A stretch of 64,000 nucleotides of DNA from Notolepis coatsorum (GCA_963971535.1 OZ020592.1:55001150-55065149); one strand, 5' to 3'; shown: positions 11,409 to 21,937, numbered from the stretch's first letter. A program made the numbers and translations. The notes: generated from the letters alone by a model not told the origin.

Positions 11409-13384
11409 CTCCTCCCTCTTTACAGATGGTGGCTCCCAAGTATGTGAATTGGTCTACATCCTCAATCTCTTGGTCGTTGATGTTGATTTTGTCATGGTTT
11501 CTTGCATTAATTCTCATGGTTTTTGTCTTTCCGGTGTTAATCTTGAGTCCCACTCGTCTGGCTTCTCTCTCCATTCTTGTCGTTTTTTCCTGGATTTGGT
11601 GTTTGGTAGAGGAGAGTAATGCTACATCATCTGCAAAATCCAGATCGTCGAGTTTTGATGTCAACTTCCATCTGATTCCATTCTCGCCTTGTCCAACTGT
11701 TTTTCTCATTATCCAATCCATGATCATTAAGAATAAAAAACCTGACATGTTGCATCCTTGTTCGACACCGCTGTTGATGTTAAACCACTCGCATATTTCT
11801 CCTTGGTCTTCTACTGCACACTTGTTGTTTCCTTGCAGCTTCTTCTGCTTCACTTGCAATGTTCTCCATCCATTTATTTTTGTCTGTCTTTATACTTCTC
11901 TTTGTTTCTCTATCCTTCTCTGTGTACTTTGCTTTTAGCTGTTTCTTGATTCTTTCCGAGTGTGTGCCAAGGATCCTCTTGTTTATTGTTTCCCACTGGT
12001 CTACAAGGTTCCATGATTTTTCACTGATCCATGGCTTCTTATTCTTCCGTGGTCTACCCAGGATTGCTTCAGCGACTTCTGTGTAGGCTTTCTCCAGAAC
12101 CTGAGAGTCACGCTCCACCTCTTCGTTGTCTTCTATTCCTCGCCCTTCATCTTCCAGCACCTGAAACCTGTTTCTCAGGTTGATGGTAAAAGTCTTCAGG
12201 ATGGCTTCATCTTTCAGCTTTGTTGCATTGTACTCGACTCTGGTGCTTTTCTTTTCCTTCTGCTTCGTCTTCAGTCTTAGCTTGACCGTTGTGCACACGA
12301 GGTAGTGGTCGCTTCCAATGTCTGCAGATCTGCATACTTGTGTCTTTCACTGAGTTCCTGAATCGTTTGTTAATTAGCACATGGTCTATCTGGTTCTTGG
12401 CCTTCCCGTCCGGAGATACCCACGTAGCCTTGTGTATATTCTTATGTGGGAATAGTGTTCCAGTAATGACTAGCTCGTTCATGTCAGACATTTCACACAG
12501 TCTTTCTCCGTTGTCGTTACGCTTTCCGATCCCGTGCTTGCCAATCACTCTTTCGTAACCCTGGTTTTCATCTCCCACTTTGGCGTTCATATCCCCGGTG
12601 ATGATCAGCATGTCGTGTATGTTCCTGCTGTCTAGGACGTCTTGCAGTCTCCTGTAGAACTAGTTTTTTACTTGATCCTCTGCATCTTCTGTGGGTGCAT
12701 AGATGTGGACAACTGTGAGCTTGATGTGTTGGGAATGGTACCTAGCTTGAATGATCCTTTCACTGACTGGTGTCCAATCTATCAGTGCTCTTGCTGCTTT
12801 TTTAGACACCACTATGCCCACCCCTCTTGTCTGTGGTTGTCATCATCTCTTCCTGAGTAAATTATGGATTCTCCGGTTGCAAGCTCCACTTTTCCTTGCC
12901 CCGTCCAGTGTGTTTAGCTGATTTCTATGATGTCGATTCCTCTGGTTGTCATCTCTCTTGCTACTATGGCAATATTGCCGCTCCTGTACAGTGTTCGTAC
13001 GTTCCAATTCCCAATTTTCATGGTTTCCTTCGGATGCACTAGTGGCCTATTCGGCCCAAAGGCGTCCTCTCGGCTTTGGCCCTTGGGTGTCATGGTATCT
13101 CTCCTGTTGCAAGAAGGACTGGCTATGGCGTCTCGAAGATTGTGTGAATTTGCTCTGTTTCTGGTTTCTGTAATAAAGTGTTTTTCCGGGAGCGGGTTAT
13201 CGGCCCTCAGCCCAACCCCCAACCTGGAGGACCAGTTGGATCACTCTTCGTCTGGTCTCTCTCCTTCGACCTGTTCGGCTTGGGTGACCCTGCTAGGAGT
13301 ACAAGACTCCTAGCTTGAGACACACAAACTGCCCCACCGCGTTAAGGTGGTGATCCGTTGGAGCACTACAACACTGGCTAGAAC

Positions 13385-13534
13385 TAACAAGCGCTGTCTA
13401 AGTGCTCCCTTCCTGTGCATGCGTAGTAGGGAGCAGGAGCACAGACAAAGTATTTGCGCCCCTCTAGATCAAGAGGGCACCAACATCTCACTTTTGACAG
13501 AGTGGCCATTCAGCCCTCTTCTTCACAGAGGGAA
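13385..13534. other. Short unassigned spacer
   Basis: Flanking DNA to the right of the hAT MITE. I see no gene and no recognised repeat. The reading frames here are incidental. Confidence 0.5.
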
Positions 13535-13618
13535 CTTTCACACCGGCAGGGCTCCGGTTCAAGCTCCGGCTCCATTCTGGAGCCTCTCTGAACCTTGATG
13601 CTTTCTGGCAAACCAGCC

Positions 13619-14139
13619 CGCGTTTACACCTTTTTTTTTTTGATTTTTTTTATCCACTTTTTCTCCCATTTTTCTATATTCTTCTCCCATCCCAATTTCA
13701 TATCATCCAATTCAACCCTCCCCTGTCACGGACGCTGTTTCTTGCCTCCCACAAGCCGGCTGCAATGTGGACTAAGTCATACATAGCACAAGTCCCCTCC
13801 GGTACTTGAGGTAACAGCAGTCGCATCTTTTCACCTGCGCAGCTTGATCTCTCAGTGGCGAGGAGTAACGCGTGGGAGGCTCACGCTGCCCCCGACACTT
13901 CCTAATTCTACTGCGCAGGCGCACCAACCGACCTGTAGGAGTCGCTGTCCACAACGCCCGATCCCCACCCATCAGTTTCCCACCCCCTAATACGGCCAAT
14001 GTGTATTAGTACGGACGACCAGCTAAACTGAAAGCAAATGTGGAGCGCTGGGCTCGAACTGACGAGCCCAGCGTCTCCAGCATTTTGTGGCGAGTGCCTT
14101 GCCCACTACACCACGTAGCCGCCCCCGCGTTTACACCTT
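13619..14139 (-). mobile_element. tRNA-derived SINE, inverse orientation, 14-bp TSD
   Basis: The body 13633-14125 is flanked by CGCGTTTACACCTT at 13619-13632 and 14126-14139. On the minus strand it starts GGGCGGCTACGTGGTGTAG (box A region) and carries a box B-like GGGCTCGAACT motif. The T-rich left end is the A-rich tail. Same family as 1748-2210 but considerably diverged. Confidence 0.8.
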
Positions 14140-14164
14140 AAGCATAACCATAATAATGGTTAAG

Positions 14165-14634
14165 CATAAACCATAATTTATTCGGCATGCAACGACATGC
14201 AGTGATGGGCAGCACACACACAGGAACACACAGGAACACACACACACATGCACTGTTTTTTTAGGGTCGCCAATGCGATTGAGCTCTGTGCTTGACCCAT
14301 CCCGTCGTCCTTCCCCCCAAGGGCAACCAGGAGCAGACAGGGTGTTGGCGAGGTACCGCGCCCGGGGACCAATCCAAGTGCTCCTGCCCGTCTGTCAGGG
14401 ACGTGACAGCATCAGCGATCTGTTGTGCTGTGCATGTTTTTTCATTGGGTTTCTCTTATCGGGGGGGAACCCTCGCGAGCACAGGGAGAACATGCAAACT
14501 CCACACAGAAAGGCCTGGGAGATACCCCACCTGGGTACCTGGCAATGCGGAAACCTGGTCCCCAAGCAGGAATCGAACCCTGGACCTTCTTGCTGTGAGG
14601 CAACAGTGTTAACCACTACACCACCGTGCCGCTA
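14165..14634 (-). mobile_element. V-SINE-like element, inverse orientation
   Basis: Read on the minus strand it has a tRNA-like head (GTGGTGTAGTGGTTAACACT, then GGGTTCGATTCC box B) and a central block (TCTGTGTGGAGTTTGCATGT) resembling the conserved V-SINE core. The 3' part ends near GAATAAATTATGG. The second copy of the family, plus orientation, starts at 16972. Confidence 0.75.
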
Positions 14635-14647
14635 TGGCGGTGGTGGC

Positions 14648-14690
14648 GCTATGTGTGTGCGTGTGTGTGTGTGTGTGCTCGCACGCTGAG
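14648..14690. repeat. (GT)n microsatellite
   Basis: TGTGTGTGCGTGTGTGTGTG with one interruption. Confidence 0.9.
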
Positions 14691-14943
14691 GCTGCCTCTT
14701 CTCCACGCATTTATTTATCCACTCTGGTTGGATGGTGTATTGTACTTGTGCTGTATAATAACAATACATTTTAATCTAATCTCAATTTGAGATCAGTTGC
14801 AAATCGCTTACTGTTGAATGGATCGATTGAGTGCAATGCCGAACCAGCTGTTCAGGTTCCGAACCAATTATTTACGGTCTGAACGCGCCTGCCGGTTCAA
14901 GATTAGGTTCGGGAACCGGCACGGAGCCCTGCCGGTGTGAAAG

Positions 14944-15191
14944 GGCTAAGAGAGAAGTGGACAGACAGTGTCAGAATTTGGGCATTTGTCTTTTTTTGTT
15001 TTTTTTAACAACATACGTAGCTATGAAACAGAACCACAGTTGGGGTGTAAAAGATTTTCCAGCATAGAAATTAGCATTCTGCTATGTATGATAAACAAGG
15101 CCATCCCAACTCAAACTTAGGACCTACATCTTTTATCAACTGAAATGTACTGGGTAAGAAGGCTAATAAGTGTGCTAATGCATCAAATAAT
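14944..15191. other. Unassigned spacer
   Basis: AT-rich DNA with a T-rich run at about 14990-15008. No gene or recognised repeat. Confidence 0.5.
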
Positions 15192-16686
15192 GTTAAAATT
15201 AGGGGTGCACCGATATGAAAATTGGCCACCGATACCGATACCGATTGTTCAACTAACACAATCGGCCGATACCGATACCGATAATTGTGGCAAAAAATAA
15301 GTATTTTTAATTTTTTTTAATATTTTTTTTAATATTATTTTTTTTATTTTTTATTTTTTTTTTAATGAAACTACTGTATATTTGTATGTGTGTTTGTATT
15401 TGTAGGCCTCTTTACTTACTTAAAAAAGGAAACATCAAGAAATATGTTTATGGTATCACTGATCCCTCTCCCAGTATCGTCTGGCGGCCTGCAGAGGGAT
15501 ACTATTTTCTCAACCAGAGCTTTCAACCAATGCAATGGAACCATTCTGGCGGCCTGCAGCGGGATACTATTCTCTCAACCAGAGCTTTCAACCAATGCAA
15601 TGGAACCATTTTGATTGACAGTCGATTCGGCCAATTACGCCACACCGCTAGCACCCACCTCCTGCTTACCACCAAGCGTTTATTCATTTTTCTACTTCGG
15701 GGCATGCCGCCATTGATGATCTGCTTGCGAGAATGCGAGTCAAACTCAGAACCACAACAAGCTAATACGTTAGCTGCCCGGCAGTGCCCGCCGACCAGCG
15801 CGCTCCACAGGATGGCCAAACGAGACACAATGATTTTACTGCAACAAATGTTATAATAAAACAAAGCCTTTCTATACATTTGTCTGGTTGAAAACTTTAT
15901 TAACAGATTGCAGAATGTGTAGTTGTGTACGGAATGAGCAACGGAATGTAACCGAGCTATGCACGGCTTGCTTGCTATATTCGGGTAAATACTATGCTGA
16001 TGTAATTGAACGTGTAACTAACTATAATAACGTTAATGCCACAAAACGAATGTTTGTGTCATTTTAACAGCAGATACTTTCTTAAATGCCATCCTCCCGA
16101 CAGAGCGGTGTTGATGGGGAGCTCTGATGGATTCGCTTGGTTGTGTTATTACTATGCATTGAACAGCTAACCGAAAGCTAGGGTTAACTAATGTTAAAGG
16201 TTTAGCCATAACGTTACGTTGGCTAAAGTTGGGGCTATTCTTAATCCAGTAATAATGGCTGCAGACCTGCAAGCAAAGTACAGCAAGTTGGCAAAGGAGT
16301 ATTCCAACGTAAATCACATTTTCACCAGTAACGTTAGTCTTCTGCCTCCCGGCTATGAACGGACTCGGAGTAATGCCTTGCTGCTATGGGTAATAATAAT
16401 ATGCTGATGTTATTGTCCGTGTAACACTAACTATATAACGTTAATGCCACAAAACGAATGCCTTGTTAATCATAAATAGTAACTTTGATGCAGTAGCTTG
16501 TGTGTGTGTGGGGGGGACGGCGGGCGTTGTGCAGGTGGGTCGCGAGTGAACTTTTTTTTTTGTGCCTTTTGACGCTACACAAATGGATGGTTAGTTATCG
16601 GCGACTGCTATCGGCACATTTGAGCAAGGCACTTATCGGCCGATACCGATACCCGACCGATATATCGGTGCACCCCTAGTTAAAAT
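15192..16686. mobile_element. hAT-type non-autonomous element, 1,479 bp
   Basis: The element 15200-16678 has TIRs TAGGGGTGCACCGATAT / ATATCGGTGCACCCCTA and the 8-bp TSD GTTAAAAT at 15192-15199 and 16679-16686. It contains a 65-bp tandem duplication (15481-15610), an A/T-rich left sub-terminus, and a segment (15610-15890) closely related to 18860-19145 in the next hAT element. No transposase: the reading frames across it do not resemble hAT proteins. Confidence 0.93.
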
Positions 16687-16735
16687 TAAAAAGGTAATTC
16701 AAATATTAGCCTACCTATTATTGTATATAATGGAC

Positions 16736-16971
16736 GGAAACAGGGGTAACAAAAGAAACAGAGGCAACAAGGGAAACAGGGACGGCAAGAGAAACAGAGG
16801 CAACAAGAAAAACGGAGGCAACAAGAGAAACAGGGGAAACCAGGGAAACAGAGGCAACAAGAGAAACAGAGCCAACAAGGGAAACAGAGGCAGCAAGGGA
16901 AACAAGAGAAACAGAGGCAAGAAGAAAAACAGAGGCAACAAGGGAAACTGAGGTAACAAGGGAAACAGCGT
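16736..16971. repeat. 18-bp minisatellite, first block
   Basis: Degenerate units of GAAACAGAGGCAACAAGG type. This is the left end of the array that resumes at 20861 after the SINE. Interrupted frames on both strands are repeat artefacts. Confidence 0.9.
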
Positions 16972-17621
16972 GGTGGTGTAGTGGTTAACACTGTCGCCTC
17001 ACAGCAAGAAGGTCCAGGGTTCGATTCCCGCTTGGGGACCAGGTTTCCATGATGCCAGGTACCCTGTGGTATCTCCCAGGCCTTTCTGTATGGAGTTTGC
17101 ATGTTCTCCCCGTGCTCGCAAGGGTTTCCCCCCGATAAGATAAACCCAATGGAAAAACATGCACAACAGATCGCTAACGCTGTGGCGTCCTAGACGAAGA
17201 CGGACAGGAGCACTTGGATTGGTCCCCGGGGCGCGGCTCACGTTGACGCCCTATCTGCTCCCGGCTGCCCATGGGGGGGAAGGACAACAGGATGGGAAAA
17301 GTGCAGAGACATTTCATCTGCGACTCAGTGCATGTGTGTATTAGGGCTGGGCGATATGGCCTAAATATGATATCACGATATTTTCTGACCTTTCGGCGAT
17401 ACACGATACACATCACGATGTTTTTCTTTTTTACCCCAAACAATTCATTATGAGGCTTACCAAGACAGTATTTGAGTTTGCAAGCTAACATTAAAGACAA
17501 AATAAAATACCCATGCATTTAGCATTTTTATATTATATATTAGATTTAGATTATTGGATTATTAGATTATATATTGCATATATTTAGCAATGAGATATAT
17601 GATTTAGATATGAAATATGAT

Positions 17622-18668
17622 GAATTGAAAATGGGGGACCCTGATGTAAACAAGACGAAAGTCTTTCTCTGGTCTGCATCCCCTTAACACTTTGAGCGCC
17701 ACGCCGGGCTTTTCCTTTTTACCCGCTGAATGCCACCATCGGCGCCAATGTTAACGTTAATATCGCCTAATCTATGTTTTAAATTATGGCTATGTGTCTA
17801 ATCTGCCCATCGCATTATCAAAGACCATTTTCCAGTCAGTGCTGTCAAGGCAGATTGGTTTTTTATCGCGTCATTTCCGTTTCAGAGCATTTAGAAAAGC
17901 CCCCGTTTTGAAATAAAAAACAGCCCATTCTGGGGCATTCTATGAAAATCATCTTTTACTGGAATATTCCACAACGTTGATATTCGTCTGCCTTTTTATG
18001 AATCGTTTTCAAATAAACGCTAGATGATCAATATTACATTCGGGCCGCGCACGGATAATCGCTGCGTTGATTTCCTCTTGGACTTTTACAGTGAAACCGA
18101 AAGAGGACATTTCACAAAACAGCTTATATAACTTCATCAAACTTACTCTGATTATCCTAACACTGATAACATAGAGTCCTTACCTGACATCAGATGGTAT
18201 CCAACTGGTATATTCCAATTCCTGATCACCATTCGAAAAAATCGATAAGTGTATAGATCCAACGCGATACAGTAGAACTCCATGATCCGCGGGGCTCAGA
18301 GGATCCAGAATGAACTCTGATAACCCCGGCTGCATCAGTGGACTGGAAAATGTGGAGTACCGGATTTTTTTCCCCATTCATTTTCATTGAGTCCATTCCA
18401 AAATCCCTTATGTCATCTGGGAGACGACAGGGAGCGCTTTTTTCCACAATGATCGCCGGCGCCGCTCGGCTATACTCGGGTGATGCAATATGATTTCAGA
18501 TCGCTAAAAAAAAAAAATCCGAGAAATCTCGTGAGTGGCTTTCAACCACCTATTAATAAACCTGAGTATTCTCGTGTGTGGCACGGAAAGTGTTAACAAT
18601 TGTATGTATTGAGCTGTACTGTACCCATTCTGCAATATGTTAATAAAGTTTTAAATCAATCAATCAAT
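17622..18668 (+). repeat. LINE 3'-tail repeat split by a MITE
   Basis: Left half GAATTGAAAATGGGGGACCC...CATCCCC (17622-17683). Right half AACAATTGTATGTATTGAGC...AATAAAGTTTTAAATCAATC (from 18595). This family occurs at least eight times in the window and ends in AATAAAG followed by (ATTC)n or (AATC)n, as a retroposed 3' end would. Confidence 0.75.
17684..18596. mobile_element. piggyBac-like MITE, TTAA target
   Basis: TTAA at 17684-17687 and 18593-18596 flank a 905-bp segment beginning CACTTTGAGCGCC and ending GGCACGGAAAGTG, so the termini are inverted CACTTT. TTAA target plus CACTTT-like ends suits piggyBac. It cleanly interrupts the LINE-tail repeat, whose halves join at TTAA. A related left end is at 57424. 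Confidence 0.8.
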
Positions 18669-18726
18669 AGCATTTTAGCATTTTTATTAAACTACTGTAT
18701 ATTTGTATGTCTCTAAATGTTTTGAT

Positions 18727-18845
18727 GAATTGAAAATGGAGGACCCTTATGTAAAAAAGCCGAAAGTCTTTTTCTGGTCTTCATCCTCCTGTACTGTATT
18801 GTACCCATTCTGCAATCTGTTAATAAAGTTTTCATTCATTCATTC
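18727..18845 (+). repeat. LINE 3'-tail repeat
   Basis: A shortened copy: GAATTGAAAATGGAGGACCC to AATAAAGTTTTCATTCATTC. It lies within the hAT element. Confidence 0.75.
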
Positions 18846-19360
18846 TGACGGAAAACAGAATAATTTTGATTGACAGTCGAGTCTGCCAATTACGTCACAC
18901 CGCTTGCACCCGCTCTGCTGTTCTTAGCACCAATCGGCAAGCGCTATTAGTTTTTGACTTCCTGAATGTCCTCCATTGATTTTGACGAGTGCTGACAACA
19001 ACAAAGCTACTAACATTAGCTCCCCGCGGCCGACGAGTAGGAGACCAGTGCTCCGCAGGATGACTAAACGAGGCATAATGATTTTACTGCAACGAATGTT
19101 ATAATAAAAGCCTTTCCATACATCTGTCTGATTGAAAACTTTATTAACAGACCGCAGAATGGGCATATCTCAGCACGGGCTGAGATATGAACGAGTAACG
19201 TGTGGACCAGATTGACGCAACACAATCATCTTGGGCAAAACATCACGATATCCACGATACGTTGAAAAAGTATATCGTTAATGAACTGTACTCGATATTT
19301 ATATAATATCGTCATATCGCCCAGCCCTAGTGTGTATGTTCCTGTGGGTCGCCCATCTCG

Positions 19361-20797
19361 CGTGTGTGTAGGCCTGCCGCAATAAGCAATAAATCGATTA
19401 ATCGGCGCAATAATTAAAATGAATGCAATGATTTTGACGGGCGCAATTAATTGCTATTTGCGTGTTTGTTTTAATGAGGCGGAACCAGTACCCCTTGTCA
19501 GTCACTCTCCGTGTGGGGGGCCGCTGGCCTTACTACAGAGTACAGCACGGGAGCTCCGTGGGGCACTAGCAACGCCACATAGCTTAACTACATTTCTCAA
19601 TAGTGTTGCTCCTTTTAACCAAGTAGTGTTCTTTGTAGTGTAGCTATTTTTAGACCCAAGTAGTTACTCGCTACTGCCCGGAGAAACTAGACTGCTAAAT
19701 AAAGATTAAAGATCTAGCGTTGATGCTATCAACATTAGCTAAATAGCTAACAAACGAAATACAACATATAGCATAGCTAGCTACAACACAGAATAACGTT
19801 AATACAATTACATGCATCATTGTTTACAATGAACGGGTAGGGCTAGTCAAAGGACTGGACACGGGGACAAGTTAAACATGAATTAATTTATTATAACAGG
19901 TAGTTTCGAGTCGTGCCTACGCACCACAGGGCTACTATTCTATTATATACGGCTTTGGCGCTTCCTCCTCATCGATGATTGCCTGTAGTAGCTGCATCTA
20001 ACGTTAGTAGCTAACGTTAAAACTAACCTAAAGTTAGTTGTTCACCAACAATCTCAACATTTGTTTTATCATTAGCTCAAAAACATGGAACCGGACGAGA
20101 CAAGTTGTCCGCTCAATACGTTCTGCTAGGATAATAACAACAATACTTCCGCTCTGGACTGGTGGGTGGGTTTCAAAATAAAAGTCTAAAACACCGGAAA
20201 AGATGTTTATTTTGTACAGCGTTTTCCTCCACGAGTACTCGAGTACATCATGTGATCAATCGATCTGGATTATTTTTGCCCATCCCTAGTTTATCCTGTG
20301 CTGAAGTCTCCATTCCAATAGAGATAGTATATATTTTGGTGTTTATTTGATTATTGTTTCACTGCCTTTTTATTTATTACGTTTCCACAGTTTTTTTCCT
20401 CATACTTTATTAACATTTTGTACATGGTACCGCAAGGTACATTAATAATAAATGTACATGTTAAAAGGATGATGCAAAAAGCCAGACGGAGGGCTTGTTT
20501 CCACTTTCAGTTTGTTTTATAATAAACAATCAAACTGAGAATTTTTTTTATTTAGGATATTTAAAATATCTTCCAATGTTAAATAAAGGTTTATTGCACT
20601 TTGAAACGGTTTCCTTGCATTATTATGCTATTATTATATTAGTAAAAAAAATAAAAAGGTTAATTGAAAACTTTTGGGAAATACATTTCTCAAAAAAGAA
20701 AATATCTCAAAACCGCAATAATATCGCTTATCGCAATATTTTCTGGGACAATTAATCGCCCAGCAAAATGTGTTATCGTGACAGGCCTACGTGTGTG
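19361..20797. mobile_element. hAT-type element, 1,421 bp
   Basis: The element 19369-20789 has termini TAGGCCTGCCGCAATAA / TTATCGTGACAGGCCTA and TSD CGTGTGTG at 19361-19368 and 20790-20797. The interior includes GCTAACGTTAAAACTAACC-type sequence shared with the element at 29368-30360, which lies in opposite orientation. No transposase frame. Confidence 0.92.
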
Positions 20798-20860
20798 TGT
20801 TAAAAAACTGCATGACAAATAAAGACTTCTAGTCTAAAAATTATTATTATAATTATACAA

Positions 20861-21560
20861 GAGAAACAGGGGCAGCAATGGAAACAGGGGCAACAAGGGA
20901 CACTGGAACAGCAAGAGAAACAGGGGCAACAAGGGAAACAGGGGCAACAAGAGAAACAGAGGTAACAAGGGAAACAGAGGCAACAAGGGAAACAGAGGCA
21001 ACAAGGGAAACTGGAACAGCAAGATAAACAGGGGCAGCAAGGCAAACTGGAACAGCAAGAGAAACAGGGGAAACCAGGGAAACAGAGGCAACCAGGGAAA
21101 CAGAGGCAACAAGGGAAACAGAGGTAACAAGAGAAACAGAGGCAACGAGAAACAGAGGCAACAAGATAAACAGAGGCAACAAGAGAAACAGGGGAAACAG
21201 AGGCAGCAAGAGAAACAGAGGCAACAAGAGAAACAGAGGAAACAAGGGAAACTGGAACAGCAAGGGAAACGGGGGCAGCAAGGGAAACGGTCCGCAAGGG
21301 AAACGGGCCGCAAGGGAAACAGGGGCAGCAAGAGAAACGGGCCGCAAGGGAAACGGGGGCAGCAAGGGAAACGGGGGCAGCAAGGGAAACAGGGGCAACA
21401 AGAGAAACAGAGGTAACAAGGGAAACAGAGGTAACAAGGGAAACAGAAGCAACAAGGGAAACAGAGGCAACAAGGGAAACTGGAACAGCAAGAGAAACAG
21501 GGGAAACCAGGGAAACAGAGGCAACCAGGGAAACAGAGGCAACAAGGGAAACAGAGGTAA
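20861..21560. repeat. 18-bp minisatellite, second block
   Basis: Units of about GGGAAACAGGGGCAGCAA with many variants (GAGGCAACAA, GGAACAGCAA, GGGCCGCAAG). Open frames of 230-258 codons on the minus strand ([18 protein letters not shown] repeats) are products of a stop-free repeat, not proteins. Confidence 0.9.
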
Positions 21561-21937
21561 GGCCTAACAAAAATAATAGTTGGTTTCAGGTTGGTTGTCA
21601 GTTTGGCCATGGGTAGGTAGGGAATTTATTTTATTTTATTTTTTTATTTTATTCTTTCCCACGGCGACTATGGATAGGGAATTTCTTTATTTAATTAAAA
21701 TGTTCACAACAACATGGATGCATGTACTCTGCCAGCATGTTTAATATCCATAATACTAAATGTTTGACTAAGATTTCTATGAAACTTTATTCTATAAAAA
21801 AAAAAAAAAAAAAAAATGTTTTTTTTTTTTTTTAATATATAATTTTTTTTTAAAACTCATAAAATATATTGGGTCGCACCTAAATCGGCAGGGTCGGTCG
21901 GCAACCTGAAACCAACCATTATTTTTGTTAGGCCTAA
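21558..21937. mobile_element. Harbinger-like MITE in the minisatellite, TAA TSD
   Basis: The element 21561-21934 (374 bp) has TIRs GGCCTAACAAAAATAATRGT that match over about 34 bp with one mismatch. TAA at 21558-21560 and 21935-21937 flanks it, and the minisatellite phase is kept across it. A 3-bp TAA target fits PIF/Harbinger. It contains A- and T-homopolymers at about 21798-21860. Relatives: 678-914 and 7668-7904. Confidence 0.85.

Larger units (their letters stand above)
5689..12676. repeat. Tandem segmental duplication, 6,988-bp unit
   Basis: Positions 1-5688 match 6991-12676 with an offset of 6990 before the poly-G tract and 6988 after it. I saw only two substitutions (about 1078/8066 and 3695/10683) and a 2-bp poly-G length change. 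All inserted elements and their target duplications are shared. The unit starts in a hAT-like element (5689-6757), passes through the minisatellite and ends in the RTE-like LINE. The upstream part of the first unit lies outside the window. Real recent duplication and assembly duplication cannot be told apart here. Confidence 0.9.
9544..13366 (-). pseudogene. RTE-like LINE, minus strand (copy 2, both ends present)
   Basis: The same LINE as 2556-5688, here with its 5' end. In order on the minus strand: a 5' leader (13366 to about 13180), endonuclease N-terminus (12914-13222, IGNWNVRTLYRSG), endonuclease middle (12207-12611, GDMNAKVG, TWVSPDG), linker (11780-12298), RT with FADDVALLSS (11398-11859), LYGCETW (about 10439-10575) and C-terminus (9551-9963). 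Frame changes separate these parts, for example at about 12830, so it is inactive. A 10-bp TSD TACAACACTG flanks it. After removing the two hAT insertions it is only about 2.5 kb, and the RT fingers/palm before FADD is missing, so an internal deletion is present. The 3' end is a GTAACAG-type short repeat. Confidence 0.85.
9225..13384. mobile_element. hAT-type MITE interrupted by an RTE-like LINE (copy 2)
   Basis: The MITE begins at 9233 (CAGTGTTGTAGT) and its right terminus CTACAACACTG resumes at 13367-13376 after the LINE. The 8-bp TSD GCTAGAAC is intact at 9225-9232 and 13377-13384. Without the LINE the MITE is about 311 bp. The LINE entered the right TIR, duplicating TACAACACTG (9534-9543 and 13367-13376). 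Confidence 0.92.
13535..14943. mobile_element. TIR-bounded element hosting two SINEs
   Basis: TTCACACCGGCAGGGCTCCG at the left (from 13535) recurs in reverse complement at the right end (to 14943), so the segment is framed by ~20-bp inverted repeats. The sub-terminal sequence on both sides is rich in CCGGTTC words. I could not find a target duplication, so the superfamily is open (hAT is plausible). The interior is filled by two SINEs. Confidence 0.5.
17334..19337. mobile_element. hAT-type element, 1,988 bp, with nested insertions
   Basis: The element 17342-19329 has TIRs TAGGGCTGGGCGATATGGC / ATATCGCCCAGCCCTA and the perfect TSD GTGTGTAT at 17334-17341 and 19330-19337. Inside are a LINE-tail repeat split by a piggyBac-like MITE (17622-18668) and another LINE tail (18727-18845). 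The stretch 18860-19145 is shared with the hAT element at 15200-16678. No transposase gene. Confidence 0.93.
16960..20872 (+). mobile_element. V-SINE-like element inside the minisatellite, itself interrupted
   Basis: The head starts at about 16972: CGTGGTGGTGTAGTGGTTAA (box A), GGGTTCGATTCCC (box B at about 17017-17029), then the V-SINE-like core at about 17085-17110. The body runs to 17341, is interrupted by hAT elements at 17342-19329 and 19369-20789, and ends in GACAAATAAAGACTTCTAGT plus a TTATTAT tail near 20860. Minisatellite flanks ACAAGGGAAACAG (left) and ACAAGAGAAACAG (right) look like a target duplication with one mismatch, showing insertion into a pre-existing array. Confidence 0.8.

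Noticed and set aside
17159..17518. Short frames in the V-SINE
   Set aside because: SINEs do not encode proteins, and these frames cross the hAT boundary.
20800..21610. 230-258-codon minus-strand frames that look Cys- or Val/Ser-rich
   Set aside because: Same minisatellite effect, continuing into the Harbinger-like MITE.
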